Positions 22,741 through 36,500 of a DNA stretch of 64,000 nt are shown here, in pieces. Origin of the DNA: Stratiolaelaps scimitus (taxonomy: Eukaryota; Arthropoda; Arachnida; Mesostigmata; Laelapidae); NCBI GenBank assembly GCA_019614645.1, contig JABWDB010000008.1, positions 9,424,001 through 9,488,000 of the forward strand, in the 5' to 3' direction. The stretch's first letter is position 1, and every line of letters starts with the position of its first letter. The position numbers and the translations under genes are program-made. Below the pieces are notes generated by a model, which was not told where the DNA came from, ran no database searches, and saw nothing but the letters and a program-made list of their open reading frames with translations.

Positions 22741-25700
22741 CTATGATACAGTGGGTTTCTCCTCATTCGTCAAAAGAGCCGACGTGTTCCATTGGGGGAA
22801 ACTACTTTGTAAACTCGAGGCGGCTGTACTCGTATGCGGCGATCCTGTTGGTCCCTGAAGTTGCAGCGTCAGCGGCAATAGCTGCTCGGCTAAATGTTGC
22901 GCCCCTTGAGGCGCCTGTTGTCTCATCGACATTCGTCGCTTCTCGTCTTCAGCCTCCTTGAGACGTTTCTCTTTGGCGCGTCGATTTTGAAACCAGATCT
23001 TCACCTGAAGGTTCCACAAGTGAAAGCTCTTATGTTAGGCCACAAAGTGAAAGACAAGCTAACGACTTCACGGGCATTTTCGCGCCTACGTGCTTTGAAT
23101 GTATCACTGCTAGACAATGACGATAGGTATAATACATACATTGAATCACAGTACAGTCACGTCCGTATGCTCTACCCCGCTGGCGGAGCAGGCGACCACG
23201 ATATTTTCGATCCCCCACAATTAGCCCATAAATATCACACATCCGTTATCATCTGTTGTCGCTTGTTTGGCACGCACACGCGTATATGCACACGTATATC
23301 ACGTACCTGGGTCTCTGTCAACTTTAGTTCATTCGCGAACTCTGCTCGTTCGGCAATCGACAGATACTGTTTGGCGCGAAACTTCCTCTCCAACGTGAGC
23401 AGCTGCTGTGTCGTGAATGGAGTACGTGGTTTGCGGTTGGATTTGTGTCGACGCAGTTGACATCGGACGGGCCCAGTCGGCGCGCCCTGGCTAAACGCCT
23501 GAAGGCGTAACTGGTTGAGAACGGCGCTACCTGAAAAACAAGCAAGCGGAAAAATAATGATTGGTCAGTTCGGCATTCCGAATCGAATTGAAGGGTGCCA
23601 GCGTTACTCAAGTACACGTATGAGTATATACTACGGGCGAATATGTATCTATCTGATCTGGGTGTTTGCCCCAAGAGTGGACTGCGTTTCAGCGACTTTG
23701 GAAGTATATAGGTGATTTCAGTCAGCGTATTTTTGCTAATAAGGAAGGCAACAGGACTATGCATCACTCATTCAAAGCTGATCCCTATAGCTCACTAACA
23801 ATTCGTTTCGCGACTGTCTAAATCTCTTGGGTTGAATAAACGAAAACCTTTCCTGCTGTTGGTAATGGTCCACCTCGTTTTGACAGTCCAACGACTCGCT
23901 TTAAAAGCTTAACAAATAGCGTGCATGTAAGAAACACATCGTGAAATTGATACAGAACAAAGCGATAATATAACCCATATCATTGATCACCATTTACGTC
24001 AAGCTGCTAAGGAGCTGCAAGAGGAAGTGGAGCCAACATCGAATGACCCAACCGTTTCTATTTTTTGTGTTTAGTCGGGCTCCGCCGTAACACAACGAAT
24101 ACAGGTGCATTGTTTTTAATAGCTGGCCATAGAGAAGTGTTTCGTGGACTATGTATTACGACGTCATTATTTCGTTTTATTTGTTTTGTTTCTTTCGAAA
24201 ATTAAATTTGACCTCGGTTGTCTCCCCGCTCAAAATTAATAATTTTCATGGTCCTAGATATTGTTCGATATAATTTCAGTCCAGTTTCCTCCGTTGCTGT
24301 TATACACTTCATCCAAGGATCCGGCTGCACTTTCGTTTTTTTTTTGTAAATTCGTTGTATATTTTGCTTGTCGGAATCATTTTAACTATTCCTTATGAAC
24401 TGCAATGTTCATTGGATGACATGATATTTCGCAACGTATATTTCGACGAAAACTCTCGTTGCATCGAGGAAACCCTGACGGGGTCGATTACTAGACACCG
24501 TTCTGTACAATAGAGTGTGCCTGTTTTTGAGGGGCTAGTTCTCATTCTACAACATTGAGACATTGTTCTAAAAATGATGATATTCCCTTTGCCTCGTTGA
24601 TTCTTTCGGTGCATCGGTACCGCACAAGTTCGTTCTGTTTCCATTGGCACTGTCGAATCACTTCGAGCTTCTCAGACGGGAGGGGTTTGTCAGAGAAAGA
24701 GAGAGAGAGATAGAGAGTGGAGACGAACGAGATTAGATAGATGCTATACTCGGCTTTTATCCACATCCAAGGTACTATATATATATATATATATTGCTGT
24801 TTTCAGTATTTACCGTTCGGCAATTCGTCACTTAACCGATGAACCGCGCTGCCGTTACTGCCGCCACCGCGTGCGCTCATTGTGCCATTACCGTTTACAA
24901 TCGCTCACTTACATATCGTCGGCGTATATATGTAGATTTATAATGGAGCAGATACCCGATTGCCCGAGTTCGTATACGTCCACAGCAGCAGGAGCCGGCG
25001 GCAGCGCAGCAGCAGCATCAGTACCACTACCAGCAGCTCCACCAGCAGCGCTTTCCAACAAAGTCGCAAACATAGTCGTACAATGACTTTTACAACACTT
25101 CACAAAGCTGTTTCGCTTCGCACACGTTTTATTGCTGGGTGCCCATCCCCGAAGATTCTCCTTCAAGGGTCGTACTCGTCTTAGCCGTGTCGTTTTTCAT
25201 CGTTGGCGCGCTCATCGCTGTGGACTCTACCGTCAAGCGCCGGCGGTCGTCTCTCTCGTACTCAAGTTAATTGGCCTCGTTATCTCTCATGTTCTCGCGC
25301 GCGTTACCACGCCTGATTGTTGGCGATGCGGCGGCGACGGCGGCGGCGACGGCGGCGGCTGATGATGATAGTGATGAACAAGGGATTCACAAGCGAGACT
25401 TGTTTGACGTCTGTGCTTGACGCTGTGCAGTGCGCGTCACATTGTAGGTCTGTATGCCGGCCGCGTGGCTGGTCATGCGTGACTGAAAATCGTCGCTTTG
25501 CATCCGTCGGGAGAGAGCCGGGACGTGGGGGGTATATTACACACGCTGGACTATAGCGGCTGGGCCACAGCAACTTGAGACAATATGAGACAGCTTGTGG
25601 TGGTTGTGTTCGACTTTGTTGTTTTTTTTTAATGTTACCCAGAACACACATGTGTATGTGCTGATGACGACGTGACCCACCGATGATTTTACGGATATTT

Positions 25701-28700
25701 TGCGATTTCTTTGCCGATGTTGGATACAAAGATTTTTTTCAATTTCAATTCAACGTTACGTTTATTGACGGAACTATGATCTGATAATGCTTTAGTTCTA
25801 TAGTATATTTGGGAATGTGGTATAATATAAATTTGTAGGTACGAGTGCTGGAAATATTTCGTCCATCTTTTTTTCTCTCTACCTCGAGTGTATCACGTTA
25901 TTAAAATTTGGTTGGTGCTTTAAATTAGGTCGATATTAGGAACGTGAGGTTCACAAGACTACATCGTTATCAGATACGGAAATGGGGCAATATGGCGACA
26001 TATTTTAATGTATAATATTAATTAAATAGCTTTTCTAAGCTAAATCTAAACAATAAACAGTTTCGCATATGTACGCCATTTTGTGTTATCTAAATTCACA
26101 TTGCTACAGCTACGTGGTTAATGTCACAAATCGGGTATTGGTTTTACGCCACTGAAACTTCTCCAGAATCATAAACAACTGTAGAACTCTTACAACCATT
26201 CTACGATAGAACATAGTAAATGCGCGCAATAATTTCCAAAAAATGTTTCGTTCATTCAAAAAATTGGATCAAGGTCGTGCTTGGTCCCTGTGCACCCGAA
26301 GGGTTCTTGTGACACATACTGCTAGTTTTATTTAATATGTGCAAACGTCTACTTCGAAAGTCCACAAAGCCTGTGCGAAACTAAGTGTTCGCTACCCGTA
26401 TATTTTCATGGTAAAGCTTGTTAAGCAGTGACACACATATATATATATATATAAGGCTGGAATGACACCTCCACATTGAAGAGAATATACTTCAAATGCT
26501 TATGACCAGAAGGAGTTTACCAGTGCTCTTCCGGAAGCACGAACAATTAGCATCGCTTACCATGCAACATGGTTATATTCTTGCCTAGGAATGATTTTAG
26601 TCCTGACACCTCGCACAAGGGTCATGTGGCGAGACTTGCTCGAGTAGTTGGGAAAAGCCAACCCCTGAAACCACGTAAGAGTGTACACTCCACGCCATCA
26701 GGCCTTGTCTGCGTTGTCCACGCGCCAGCAACTCGAGCCGAAGATTACAGCCACTAAGTGCAACCAAGTGGATCGTTCTTATGAATGCCTCACTATTTTT
26801 TGAAAACACGGCATTTCAAAAATGCAGGTGATGCTTATCCTTGCTAAATCGAGACCAGTATATCACCAATATACAGCCATCTTATTCTATCATTCCTGCA
26901 TCTAATTCCGATCTCAGATTGGTCGGAGCTGTTTGTCTGTCGCTATTTCGTGAGTATATCTAACAAGCGTAGCGGGCACACCAAAACGATAGGTCTTCTT
27001 CCTAGTGACCTAGACAGTCACTTACAGCAGACTGCTGTGCTGTAATATAGAGCCCTGTGGGACCGTCGAGTTTACGAATGCCTGAATGGACACTACATAA
27101 TGTGTAATGTTCTCCCATTGGAGAGGGTATTCGGCATAGTTGATTTTATGCAACAGTGATTGTGCTAGCTTTAAGGTGTACGTTTACGTGGTAAATAATT
27201 ATAATACTGACTTATACCCCATTAGTAATTGCTCATTAACAATTGATGATTAACAACTGAACTGATACTTCTTATTCCTGGCTCATTCCTGTACAAGATG
27301 TATTTTCACTATTGATACGTCGTTAGTATTGTCTCGTTTATCGCCTAATGCTGAAATTACAGTACCCGTTGCCCTTCAGAGTTTACGACCCGATTTGAAC
27401 TCACTGATTGATGCTGGATCTGTGTTTCGTAGAACAGCCTGCTCTGTTAAGCCCTTATTCGATACCCAGCCGTAGATCTTCCATAACAAAAAAATCATAG
27501 GCCTACAGTGTGAAAAACAAGATTCCTTTATATTTCCTTTGTTTGTTAATCGATGTCATATATCAGTAGAATAAAAGCGCATCCATTGTTTGCAAAAGCC
27601 CGCGACTATAGTGGTTCTTCGGTGTATGCGTTACAAAGAATGATTCGCTTCAATATTTTCATTCATCGCTACGTATTTGTCGTCTTCTCTCTCTCTCTTA
27701 TTGGTCTGCAGGGACAGACCTAGTAGGCGGACCCTATAGAAGACATGTCACATGATGAGACATGCTTCTATAAACAGCGCCCGACCTAATTTCTAACGAA
27801 TATAACACCATGTAGAACTCAACTTCCACTACATATATATATATATATATACGAGACCTTAAGCATTGTAAAATTGCACAAGCTCCTTTAATAAACGAAT
27901 AAACATTTACCCTTTACTATGCCAATTCCCATAATTGCCTTCATGTCTCAAATGAAATGTTACCAAATTAATACAAGATACTGTCGTGATAGCTTCCGGT
28001 GTATCGATCTCTAAATGAGTGCTATCGTTAAATTGTTAATGCAATGGCAGGGTGCGTTTTGATGTGAACATTCTGTCGCGTTCGGTGGATGCAAAAGATG
28101 TCCAGTCGCTGATTCAGTGTCCGAATCATCAGTTGTCTGTTTGTTTACATCTAAATCCACTGATTTAATTTTGATAATGAACAACTTGGATGGTGAAACA
28201 ATGATTTCAGCATTAGCAAGCACCGACTTGACTCTGTGCGTTTTATTTTCAGGCTGACTCTGAGCCAACAGGTAACTTTCATTGAATTACTATTTGCATT
28301 GCCTCATCAGACAGACCCCATAAACTCGGATGTGCTACAGCGTCAATCGAACGCGTGCATCCGGGGCGCTTTACATTATGTCTCGTACATGATCCCCCCG
28401 TAGAAGTTCACTCGATTCGTTCATAGTGTCTGTTGTTTGAATGATGTTTAGCACCTTTTTACGTAATGTGATTTCTATATTGGGCAACAGTCAAGGGCTG
28501 CTGGATAGACGCATCTCTTCGTCGAAATGCTTCATATTTTTTTCTTCCTAAGCAAGTTACGATTACGTATAATGACAGCGGGCACTGTGTGACCTGAATC
28601 CGACTAGACTCACCTTATGGGTCAGCATCTTTGGTCAATGCTTGAACGTGATTGGTACACAGTTATGGATATACGCTGTCAACATGAGGGTTCTACAAAT

Positions 28701-29517
28701 GTGCTTGAGGCGTACTGTTCAGTAGCTGTCTCTCTTTGCTCAGCTGTTCCTACTCGTTGATTTTTGTTCACCATTATTTGTGCAATGTGCCTGGTAGCAT
28801 GCCTCCTCTGGTAGAGTTTGAAATTCGACTCCCAGCTGGGCCCGTCATGTGAAGCGATCGTACGTAATAAAAAAAAAAAAAAATATATATATAAATAATA
28901 TATACATATCTGTCACTTATCTCGGCCAGTGCGAGCATAGATTTACAACACATACCTGTCAGCAGCTGGCTGGCGAACGGTGAAGCAATCCAGCCCGCGT
29001 TGAGACTTTGTGTCGGGGTTGGAAGCACCGGCGTTCCGCCGACCGAAGCCACACTCGGAATGCCATTAACTCCTGCGCACATTGCAGAGGGAATGCCGGC
29101 TAGATTCTGTACGCCAGCGAATCCCGACATGCCTGGCAGCAGCGGGTAAACGTGCGTCGCAATGAAGGGATTAGCACCTCCGTGAGACGGGGGAGTCGGC
29201 GTCGGGCTTGGGGTGCTGCTAAGATCGTCGCCGTCATCATCAACATGGATCTCAGGCGACGACGGCGGTTGTGAATGGCCCGAACGGATCGACAACGGTG
29301 AACTCGATCGTGGTGGCTCGACGTTATTCAGCGCGCACTCAAGTGGCGACGACTCTTTGCGCGCCAGGATCGAGTCCACGGAGAAGATGCTTTTTAGCTT
29401 TCCGGAAGGTCGTTCCTCGGACGACGTGTCGCGTTCGGACATCTCCCGAGACGACGGTGCGGTCGGCGACGGAGATCGCGACTCCTCCTTGCCCACTGTT
29501 GAACAACTTAGATCCAT
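22741..29517 (-). CDS. msh: Msx/Drop (muscle segment homeobox) transcription factor, three exons
   Basis: Coding exons are 28956-29517, 23307-23530 and 22741-23004, joining to 349 residues. Intron 1 (23531-28955, phase 1) has donor ACAG|GTATG and acceptor TTTTCAG|GT. Intron 2 (23005-23306, phase 0) has donor CCCAG|GTACGT and acceptor CTTCAG|GTG. The start at 29517 is the first in-frame ATG, in context acaaacATGG. The homeodomain is residues 219-278: [20 protein letters not shown], then [38 protein letters not shown]. The [10 protein letters not shown] start and [10 protein letters not shown] are diagnostic of the Msx class. Intron 2 falls exactly between homeodomain positions 44 and 45. Residues 45-51 (FSVDSIL) are the Msx N-terminal eh1-like motif that binds Groucho co-repressors. 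The rest of exon 1 is Ser/Pro-rich and acidic. Msx proteins are nuclear repressors in muscle and dorsal neural patterning. Unusual points are Glu at homeodomain position 56, where Msx usually has Ala, and a Gln-rich tail (residues 290-310). Confidence 0.93.
23531..28955 (-). other. intron 1 of the Msx gene (5.4 kb)
   Basis: It is non-coding. It holds a GA/TAGA tract at 24697-24717, a TA tract at about 24776-24794, a CAG/GCA-rich segment at 24980-25050, a GGC/GAC-rich segment at 25328-25362, TA tracts at about 26437-26452 and 27831-27851, and a SINE tail. A large first intron in a developmental regulator often carries enhancers. No specific site is identified. Confidence 0.8.
27851..27914 (+). 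mobile_element. SINE tail remnant, copy 2
   Basis: The segment starts acgagaccttaagcattgta and contains ctcctttaataaacgaataa. It aligns with the tail of the SINE at 21301-21432 and 63877-63941. The tRNA-like head is absent and a TA microsatellite precedes it. It lies within intron 1 of the Msx gene, opposite to that gene. Confidence 0.5.
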
Positions 29518-30521
29518 GTTTGTGGATCGACGAAAGGAACGTTTAGTGTTCGCTATTGTGACAATTGGGCGTCTTTCTATCTCTGCCTCCCTGAGCTTCC
29601 TGATCGTCTGAACGGGAGTCCACACTGCTGGATACGAACACACACACACACACAGAGACACACAGGTTAGCGCGCGCCAAATGAGTTAGCTAGCGAATTG
29701 CTCAAATCCAGCTGGTGAACTGGTCCGTTTTCAGCTGATCTCGCTGCGGTAAAGTTCTCTGCACAGCTGTCCCTAAGGATCACAGCCACAACCGTGCGAC
29801 GACGGCGAACTCGGCGGCGTCAACGTGTACACCGGCCATAGCACAATTATCGATCTGTGTTGGCCACGTCACTTGATACACCATCTCAGACAGGTCTACA
29901 TAAGGGCGCACATGTCTTCTTTGATCCGCTACGCTATGCACAGTCAATCTGGTTGGCTTTCACACAACGAATATGAGCGGCGATATCGCGAGCTGTTGTT
30001 CACAGTTCCTGAGTTTTACATGATGCTCGTTGATGGCTGTAGTTTTTTTTTGCTTGTTAATTTAGCACAAGTTCTTGCTGAAGCGCTCCAGCAGCAATTG
30101 CCCACGGTGAAGAACACAACGGTCGTCTGTCTATACTGCCCCGTTTATATGATGATAGATCTCTAGCTCCACTAAATGATCCAGTTCGAGCTAAATTGGT
30201 CGATCTTCCTTTGCTCGCACTCTGGACGTTCGCCAGGCATCGATTCTCCTCGACAACTTGTCGAGTTGTCCTCTGCCGCACTTCGGTCGGCGCTTCGTCC
30301 AAATCTGGCCTATTGGAACAGTCTACAGCGGTCTACAGCGTCCGGCCGGTACGTCGATGAGTTTCGCCGCTGGTGGACCATAGGGAGCAGGGCATCTTCT
30401 CGACTGGCACCTGTGGCTGTGCTGGTTAACAAGCGCGTCGACATGTTCGCGCCCGGTGCGGCGGCCACTGCCGTTTGGGTGGGTGGAGCCTCCGCAAAGG
30501 TTCCGCCCTCCAGCGCGGTGT
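29518..30521. other. 5' flank / probable leader and promoter of the Msx gene
   Basis: The frame upstream of the ATG at 29517 stays open to 29661 but has no other ATG. A CA repeat at 29638-29653 lies just beyond. Plus-strand open frames here (29825-30166, 30176-30646) show no motif and are treated as chance. No clear initiator was identified. Confidence 0.4.
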
Positions 30522-30561
30522 CGCGGCGGCGGCGGCGGCGGCGGCGGCAGCGGCAGCAGCA
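30522..30561. repeat. (CGG)n trinucleotide repeat
   Basis: About nine CGG units run into CAG units, about 1 kb upstream of the Msx start codon. Several frames are open through it. No coding role is supported. Confidence 0.9.
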
Positions 30562-33500
30562 AGCAACGTTACATGGACAACAAGAGGGGACAGACACCGA
30601 ATTGACCGCTGCCATTCCCGTGCCGTGCTCTACTCGATGGTACTAGGCGACAAACTGTACCACATATATATATATATATATATATATATGAGTATCTCTA
30701 CACTATTGACTTTTGCAGATTGCTCTATCGTTAGTGAAACATTATTCGCACTCTGGAGTATACATATATATATAAATATATGTTTTTTTATACTCTTGTA
30801 ATTGGCGCAGGATGTACAACAAGCAAAGCAAGTCCACAAATATGCTAGTATTATTATTAGTATTACATTCACTATTCTATTATACTACGATGATATCGTT
30901 TGAGTGTAAAGCAGTTACGGAGTTAGCTACAGAGAGCGCATCATCTCAGATTGAGGGAAGTCTAGATAGTAACGCGTAGAGAATCCGACGGCCCATTCGA
31001 CAGCCGACAAGGTGTGTCGGAAGCAAGCGCCAGCCAAAGAAATCGCACAGACTGGCTGCACATCGCCCCACAGGTTCCACATAGGTTCCGACACATATCT
31101 ATATCTTGGCTAAGCTGACGCAGGCTCATCTAAAGGCAGCTTAGCTCGGGAAGGCTTCGGTTATACCGCGACGCTCATTGGCTTACATTACCCGCAGGGG
31201 CGTCCAACATTGATAGATCTGACGACATGAGCAATATTGAGGTACTAAACGATGTTTTCGCGAATCGGTTTTTTGGCCCGCCCGCCCGCCGGTCCTGTGT
31301 GTCATGTCCAAGTTGGCATTTCTCACGTTTCTATTTGCTGTTCCATGCCTGCGGTTTGCTGATTGGGAAACATGTCGTTGTTGTTGTTGTTATTAGGGGT
31401 GAGTAACTTTCACTTGTGAATCGGGCCGGAAATCGCACGGATACACGATTTCTCTCCTCGTTCAATGTCTAGGTTATGATACAATATTTTTTGTAAAACT
31501 TGCTCACAGGAAACTCAACCTAGACAACGGCTGTTTTGAGAAACAATCGATTCTGGTGGGGTGATTGATGTGTGAGGCGCGACTTCGACTGACTTCGCAC
31601 CGACGAATTATTCAGACACTGCACCAGCAGCGAATTGTCAACTGGGAAGATGCTTCATATCAGTACTAATCAGTTTGGCATAGCCAGCACCCTATATTCC
31701 CGCTAATGGGGCAGGGTCCGACTTGGCGATTTCACATGAGTGTGCACATCAGCGAGCATGTGCGAGCTCGCAAGACAATATTTAAGCCGATAGACACTTG
31801 AAATGGGCGTGATGATACAGTTTTAGCCTTGAAGCTCTAAAGCTTTGTGTGTCATACTGTGTGGCATACTACTGGTCGGTTTGATTAGAGCAATTCAGAA
31901 GTGCGACCGGTTGCGGACTTGCGGGGAAGAAGTAAATAATAAGAGATATAGCAGAAAATATTATAATGATGCTCTCAGTGCATCATTCTAGATTTTTTTT
32001 TGACAAAAAATAAGAAACAGCTAACAACAATAACCGGGTCTGTCGTCGGGATCCCCGACTAGGGTTGTTTGCGTTCGGAACCGCTCCCGTTTATACCGAA
32101 TCGCCTTGAAATCGCATCAGTTTCCAAGTTTTTATTTTACTCAGAAACAGTTCGCACATCAAATTTGTGGATTTCACGATCGCCCGGCAGTGTGGCGACG
32201 ATTACTCCGGTATGATTTGGAATATATGCGAATCTTCGTACACTCGCCGCACTCGACTCTCGAGCACCAGCTGGATGCTGATTAGGGCTATGCAACAACA
32301 GCCGTTTGAAAACAACTCATTATAAGAGAACAATAGCTTACGCATACAACGCGCAGCTATCTAAGCAATCTTGCCGGCTGCCGCCATGGCCGCGTGGCGG
32401 TCGCCCGCTTGCCCGAACATTATCATAATATCTATATTTATAATCATAATAATTATTGTCGATTCTGACATCTTCAGCTTCGAGCATCATCGGCAATCAT
32501 ATTTCGTCTGTCGATTTTGACAAGAAAAACGATCGCAGTTGATATCGTGACACCCCAACGACAGCGTTTTTGGGGCAATATCGTCATCGTCTCCACGTCC
32601 GACGAGTCCAATATGACCATGCTCGAGTCTTGCTCATAGACGTACAGACTATGGGAGCAGCGAGCTCTTAACTGGTCGGCGTCCGCTGGCGTATGCAGCA
32701 GATTGACGCGTCCTATACTAAATGTGTATATATTCGTTCACAGCGGGTGGTGATCAATTTGCTTCCGCGATTACCGCCAGCAAATTGTTCAGCGGCAGTT
32801 ATGGTTTGTGCGTGCGTGCGTGTATGTTTTACGATCGGGATAAATAAGCCAACGAATAGAAATGTGTTTAATTCAGCTATTCAATAGAGCTGTGGGGAAC
32901 CGAAACCGAATTAGCTTGGTCTATTTTTTTGTTCCGCCGTGAATAATTTCGTCGCCATCAAGCAACTGTAATGAATACGGCTGACTTATTTCCGAATATA
33001 TATATATATAACTATCGTGGCGTGTGGTGCCATCTTCACGAAATTACGTTTGCTCAAAATATTTACAATGAGGTTATTTGTGGTATACAATAGTATTTGC
33101 AGTTATTCTATATTTGGAATGAAAGGATTCCCTCGAAATCATTTACGTGTGATATCACCGGACATAAGACAAATGAACCGCTAATACTAGTGAAAATTGC
33201 AAGGAAATTAACCGGATCCACAACGCAGATGCGCAATTTGCAGGTGCGAGATCAATGTGAACTGTTTATCTACTGGTCAATGTAAATATGTAGCTAAGAC
33301 GCTGCCTTGAATGCTCTTAGCCTGCGCAGACGTTATGCCATTGTATTCAGGATGGTTATAATAAGAATCAAGCCAATCGCAAACTCTGTCACTTAACTTC
33401 TCTATTGTGCGTGCATATGTTCACTGTGTGGCACGTCGGGCAATCATTTAAAATTCGTCCTAACTAATTAAATCGAGTGTAGCATCAATTATTGTTCACG

Positions 33501-36500
33501 TTCGCAAATGTAGCTCTGGTTACTATTTTCTACAATCTGACTTATACATTGTTCTAGTGCAGTGGTAACCGGCACACCTTACACCGTGGAAACATGAACG
33601 CCTCTATATCGTGCCTCCTTACGCGAATATACAATATAATTTGTCTTGTGAAGAGGACGATTTTTTTGTTTTTGGTCCAATATTAAATGCAAGCCAGATG
33701 ACTACAAGGCCCTATCGACAGTTAGTTCCCTTTGCCAAATTCACTCTGACACCACAGCAACAACAACCACTACGTCAACTACTTCGCCATACTTGCGTAC
33801 GAGCGAAGGAGATGCTGATTGGCGTCAAGCCCCCACTTAGCCTTCGCTAGCTGCGATGCTATAATTTGTAGTCACTGACTCAGCCCGTCAGGCCGAAATG
33901 TCCGAACAGCGAGGGTCCAACAGCGCCGCGCTTGTGTGTCCGTCCAGCCGCTTTCTGTCTGTGAACGATATTGTACATTCCAGCCGTCTAGTCGCAAGGG
34001 TCGCAGGTCGTTTGGGTTGGGTAGTTGTTTTTTCTCGAGATTTTTTTTTAGTCTCGCTTCGATGGATGGCATCATCTACGGGTGGAGAGATACTGAGATA
34101 GAACGGGACACGAACCGATTTGAGTTTGCTCTTTGCGCTTTTCGCAATGAAGGATAGGTTCAAGCAATCTTTCGAGGACCATGTCGTCGTTTCTCGCCGA
34201 ACTCGTCCGAATATCTGCTCGTTGTTCTGTAGTGCCCGGTGTGTCGGGGTTACAGCACACGGGACACGGCTCATGGCCAATACACGACGAATGTAGAGGA
34301 AGTCCTCCGTCGCTCACGCTCTGTCGAAACGCTCGATGAGAGACGAAGGATTTGATTCTTGCCTGCAACTATCTCATGTGGCTGTACATTGACTACGTGA
34401 AAGCGCGCAACTCACTGTGTTCGTCTATCTGTCTGTCCCTGGCTGGCAGCCTGACCGTGTGCACTAGCGGTGTGCGTATCTATGCCACTGCCCTGTCGGA
34501 CATCTTAGGGCGGTCCCACTGGTACATCCTCCCCACCGGCATCAGACGAAAAGAGGGCGGTGTTCCAGCTCTGCTCAGCTTGGCGTTCGTAGCTTAGCCC
34601 GAGCCTGACTAGGCTATTCCGGTACCCTCCGACGCTTATCTCGAATGTGACTAACGGAACCTACAACGCGCTGTGATTCGAACGCGACTCGAACGAATGA
34701 CGGGAGACGGGAAGAACAAATCATGTGTGAGCTCACGAGTTATTCCTGTGGGCGACACGCAGCCACCAGCTCTTTCGGCCAAGCGATCGGCTTGTGGACG
34801 CGCTGCGACGGCTAACCCCGGTCTCCTGCGGCTGATACCTATCTATCGTTAGGTAGCTACCTACGGCAGTGGTACCGCCGACTCGTATATATTCCAATGC
34901 GAAGGCACAGCTTCGCTTCCAGCCGTTTCAAGCCGGCAACAAGGGAGATGCCACTGTGTGTGTGATTTCGCGAGCGGTTACGAGGGCTACAGCCATATGT
35001 GGTTCTATTTTTAGATCGTCTCGATATATAGTAGGCAGTGGCAAGCAATATTGGCTAGTTGGTGTCAATAGTCTTCTTGGTGGAAAGGTAAACGATAACG
35101 AGAGCACTTAGTGTTGTGTTAACTCTCGCTCTTGTTTGTCACTACCGAAGAAGTGGTCGGTCACGATATTGATTCGCAGATCATAAGCACAGGTTCTGCT
35201 AATTGAGCCGTTCGGAGGCAAGAATGAATTGAAAGGATATCTCGGGATTCGTTATAATTATGGGAGACTTTTCATCGCGCACTCGCCACCATTCAGTGGT
35301 TTACAACAGGCAGAGCTATCGTATCAACCTTTGAGATATTGTCTAACGAATCGCTGCGATATGTTGCTGCCACTTAAAAATCTATTTAAGCAGCTAGCAG
35401 CGGTTAACATGGATGGTATATCGAAATCTAGCTTGTAGAATAAGTACCAAAAAGATTCAGACCCCAACGAATCGATGAGTAACCTGGAATCGCTGAGATT
35501 TAAAGGCGCCATTGCCAATATCTCGTTGATGATACAAACTGAAGAAGCATAGCATGGGTGGATTCTAATTCATGTTATTCATTGGACGCCTTCGCGGAGA
35601 GTGTCTGAGGACTCTCTGTTTCGAATCAATCAGATCATCAGTGCGTGCCAATGAACCAGAGTCGAGAAGTGTTCATTTCTTCTAGAGGTTTGTTACGTCC
35701 CTTCATATCTTTACAGTTAACTATGTTCCGTTTACTTCCTTGCGAGTACCTCAATGAGTTGAGCAGGTTCTACTCGTGCTATTATAGTACTGTCGATAGC
35801 ACTGCGCCGTGCCGTTAGGATCATAGGGGTCATGGCACAATCGTTGCTGGCTGGGCGTGGTCATTCTGCTAAACCCTCCAGCTCGTTGCCTTTATACAAC
35901 GTTATGGTACCGGGTCGAGACCTGGCGAAGAGGAAGGGCGAAATAAGCCTTTCGATTTTAGAAATCAGTAGTGTTTAAGCAGAGACTCGACAAGAGTTCT
36001 CAGTCCAGGTGGTTTCACTCTAGCCTTGCTAGCTCTTCAGGCAAGCTGCCACCGTTTCTGTGGTCAATAACCACTAGCCTGTCGTCCATAGAAAACACCG
36101 TCACCATTATAGCCATCATCGCCATTCATTATCGTCGTCATTCATTATTATCATCAGAATCATCACAATCAGCATCACCAGCACAGCCACCAGAGACGTT
36201 GCCTGCTATGAAACCGACATTCGCTCCGACTCGGAGACACTGCAGATTGAAATAGGCTAGAAGCGCCTTCGACGAGCGAGCTACCACAAGTGAGACCCGA
36301 AAGGAATAGGGCCGGCGGCGGCGGCGGTCGGATTGGCACGAACGAATCCATTCTGCCACTTTGCCTTAAACAGACCCCACCGATCTTGCTCGCCATTTTC
36401 TTTTCAGTTTAGTTCCCGTCGACATCAACGCGTCTGGAAACACCACCACGCCACCGCCGCCGCCGCCGCCATCCCCAACACTAGCGCATCACGAGCGCCA

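Noticed and set aside
28774..28955. Extension of Msx exon 1 through 28774
   Set aside because: A strong donor at 28955 and the phase match to exon 2 show that the extension is intron read-through. It also crosses an A run and TA-rich DNA.
29518..29661. N-terminal extension of the Msx frame
   Set aside because: The frame is open but has no ATG. The first ATG is 29517 in good context.
30475..30660. Poly-Ala, poly-Arg and poly-Pro frames across the CGG repeat
   Set aside because: All frames through a CGG run are open, so openness carries no information. No domain or splice sites were seen.
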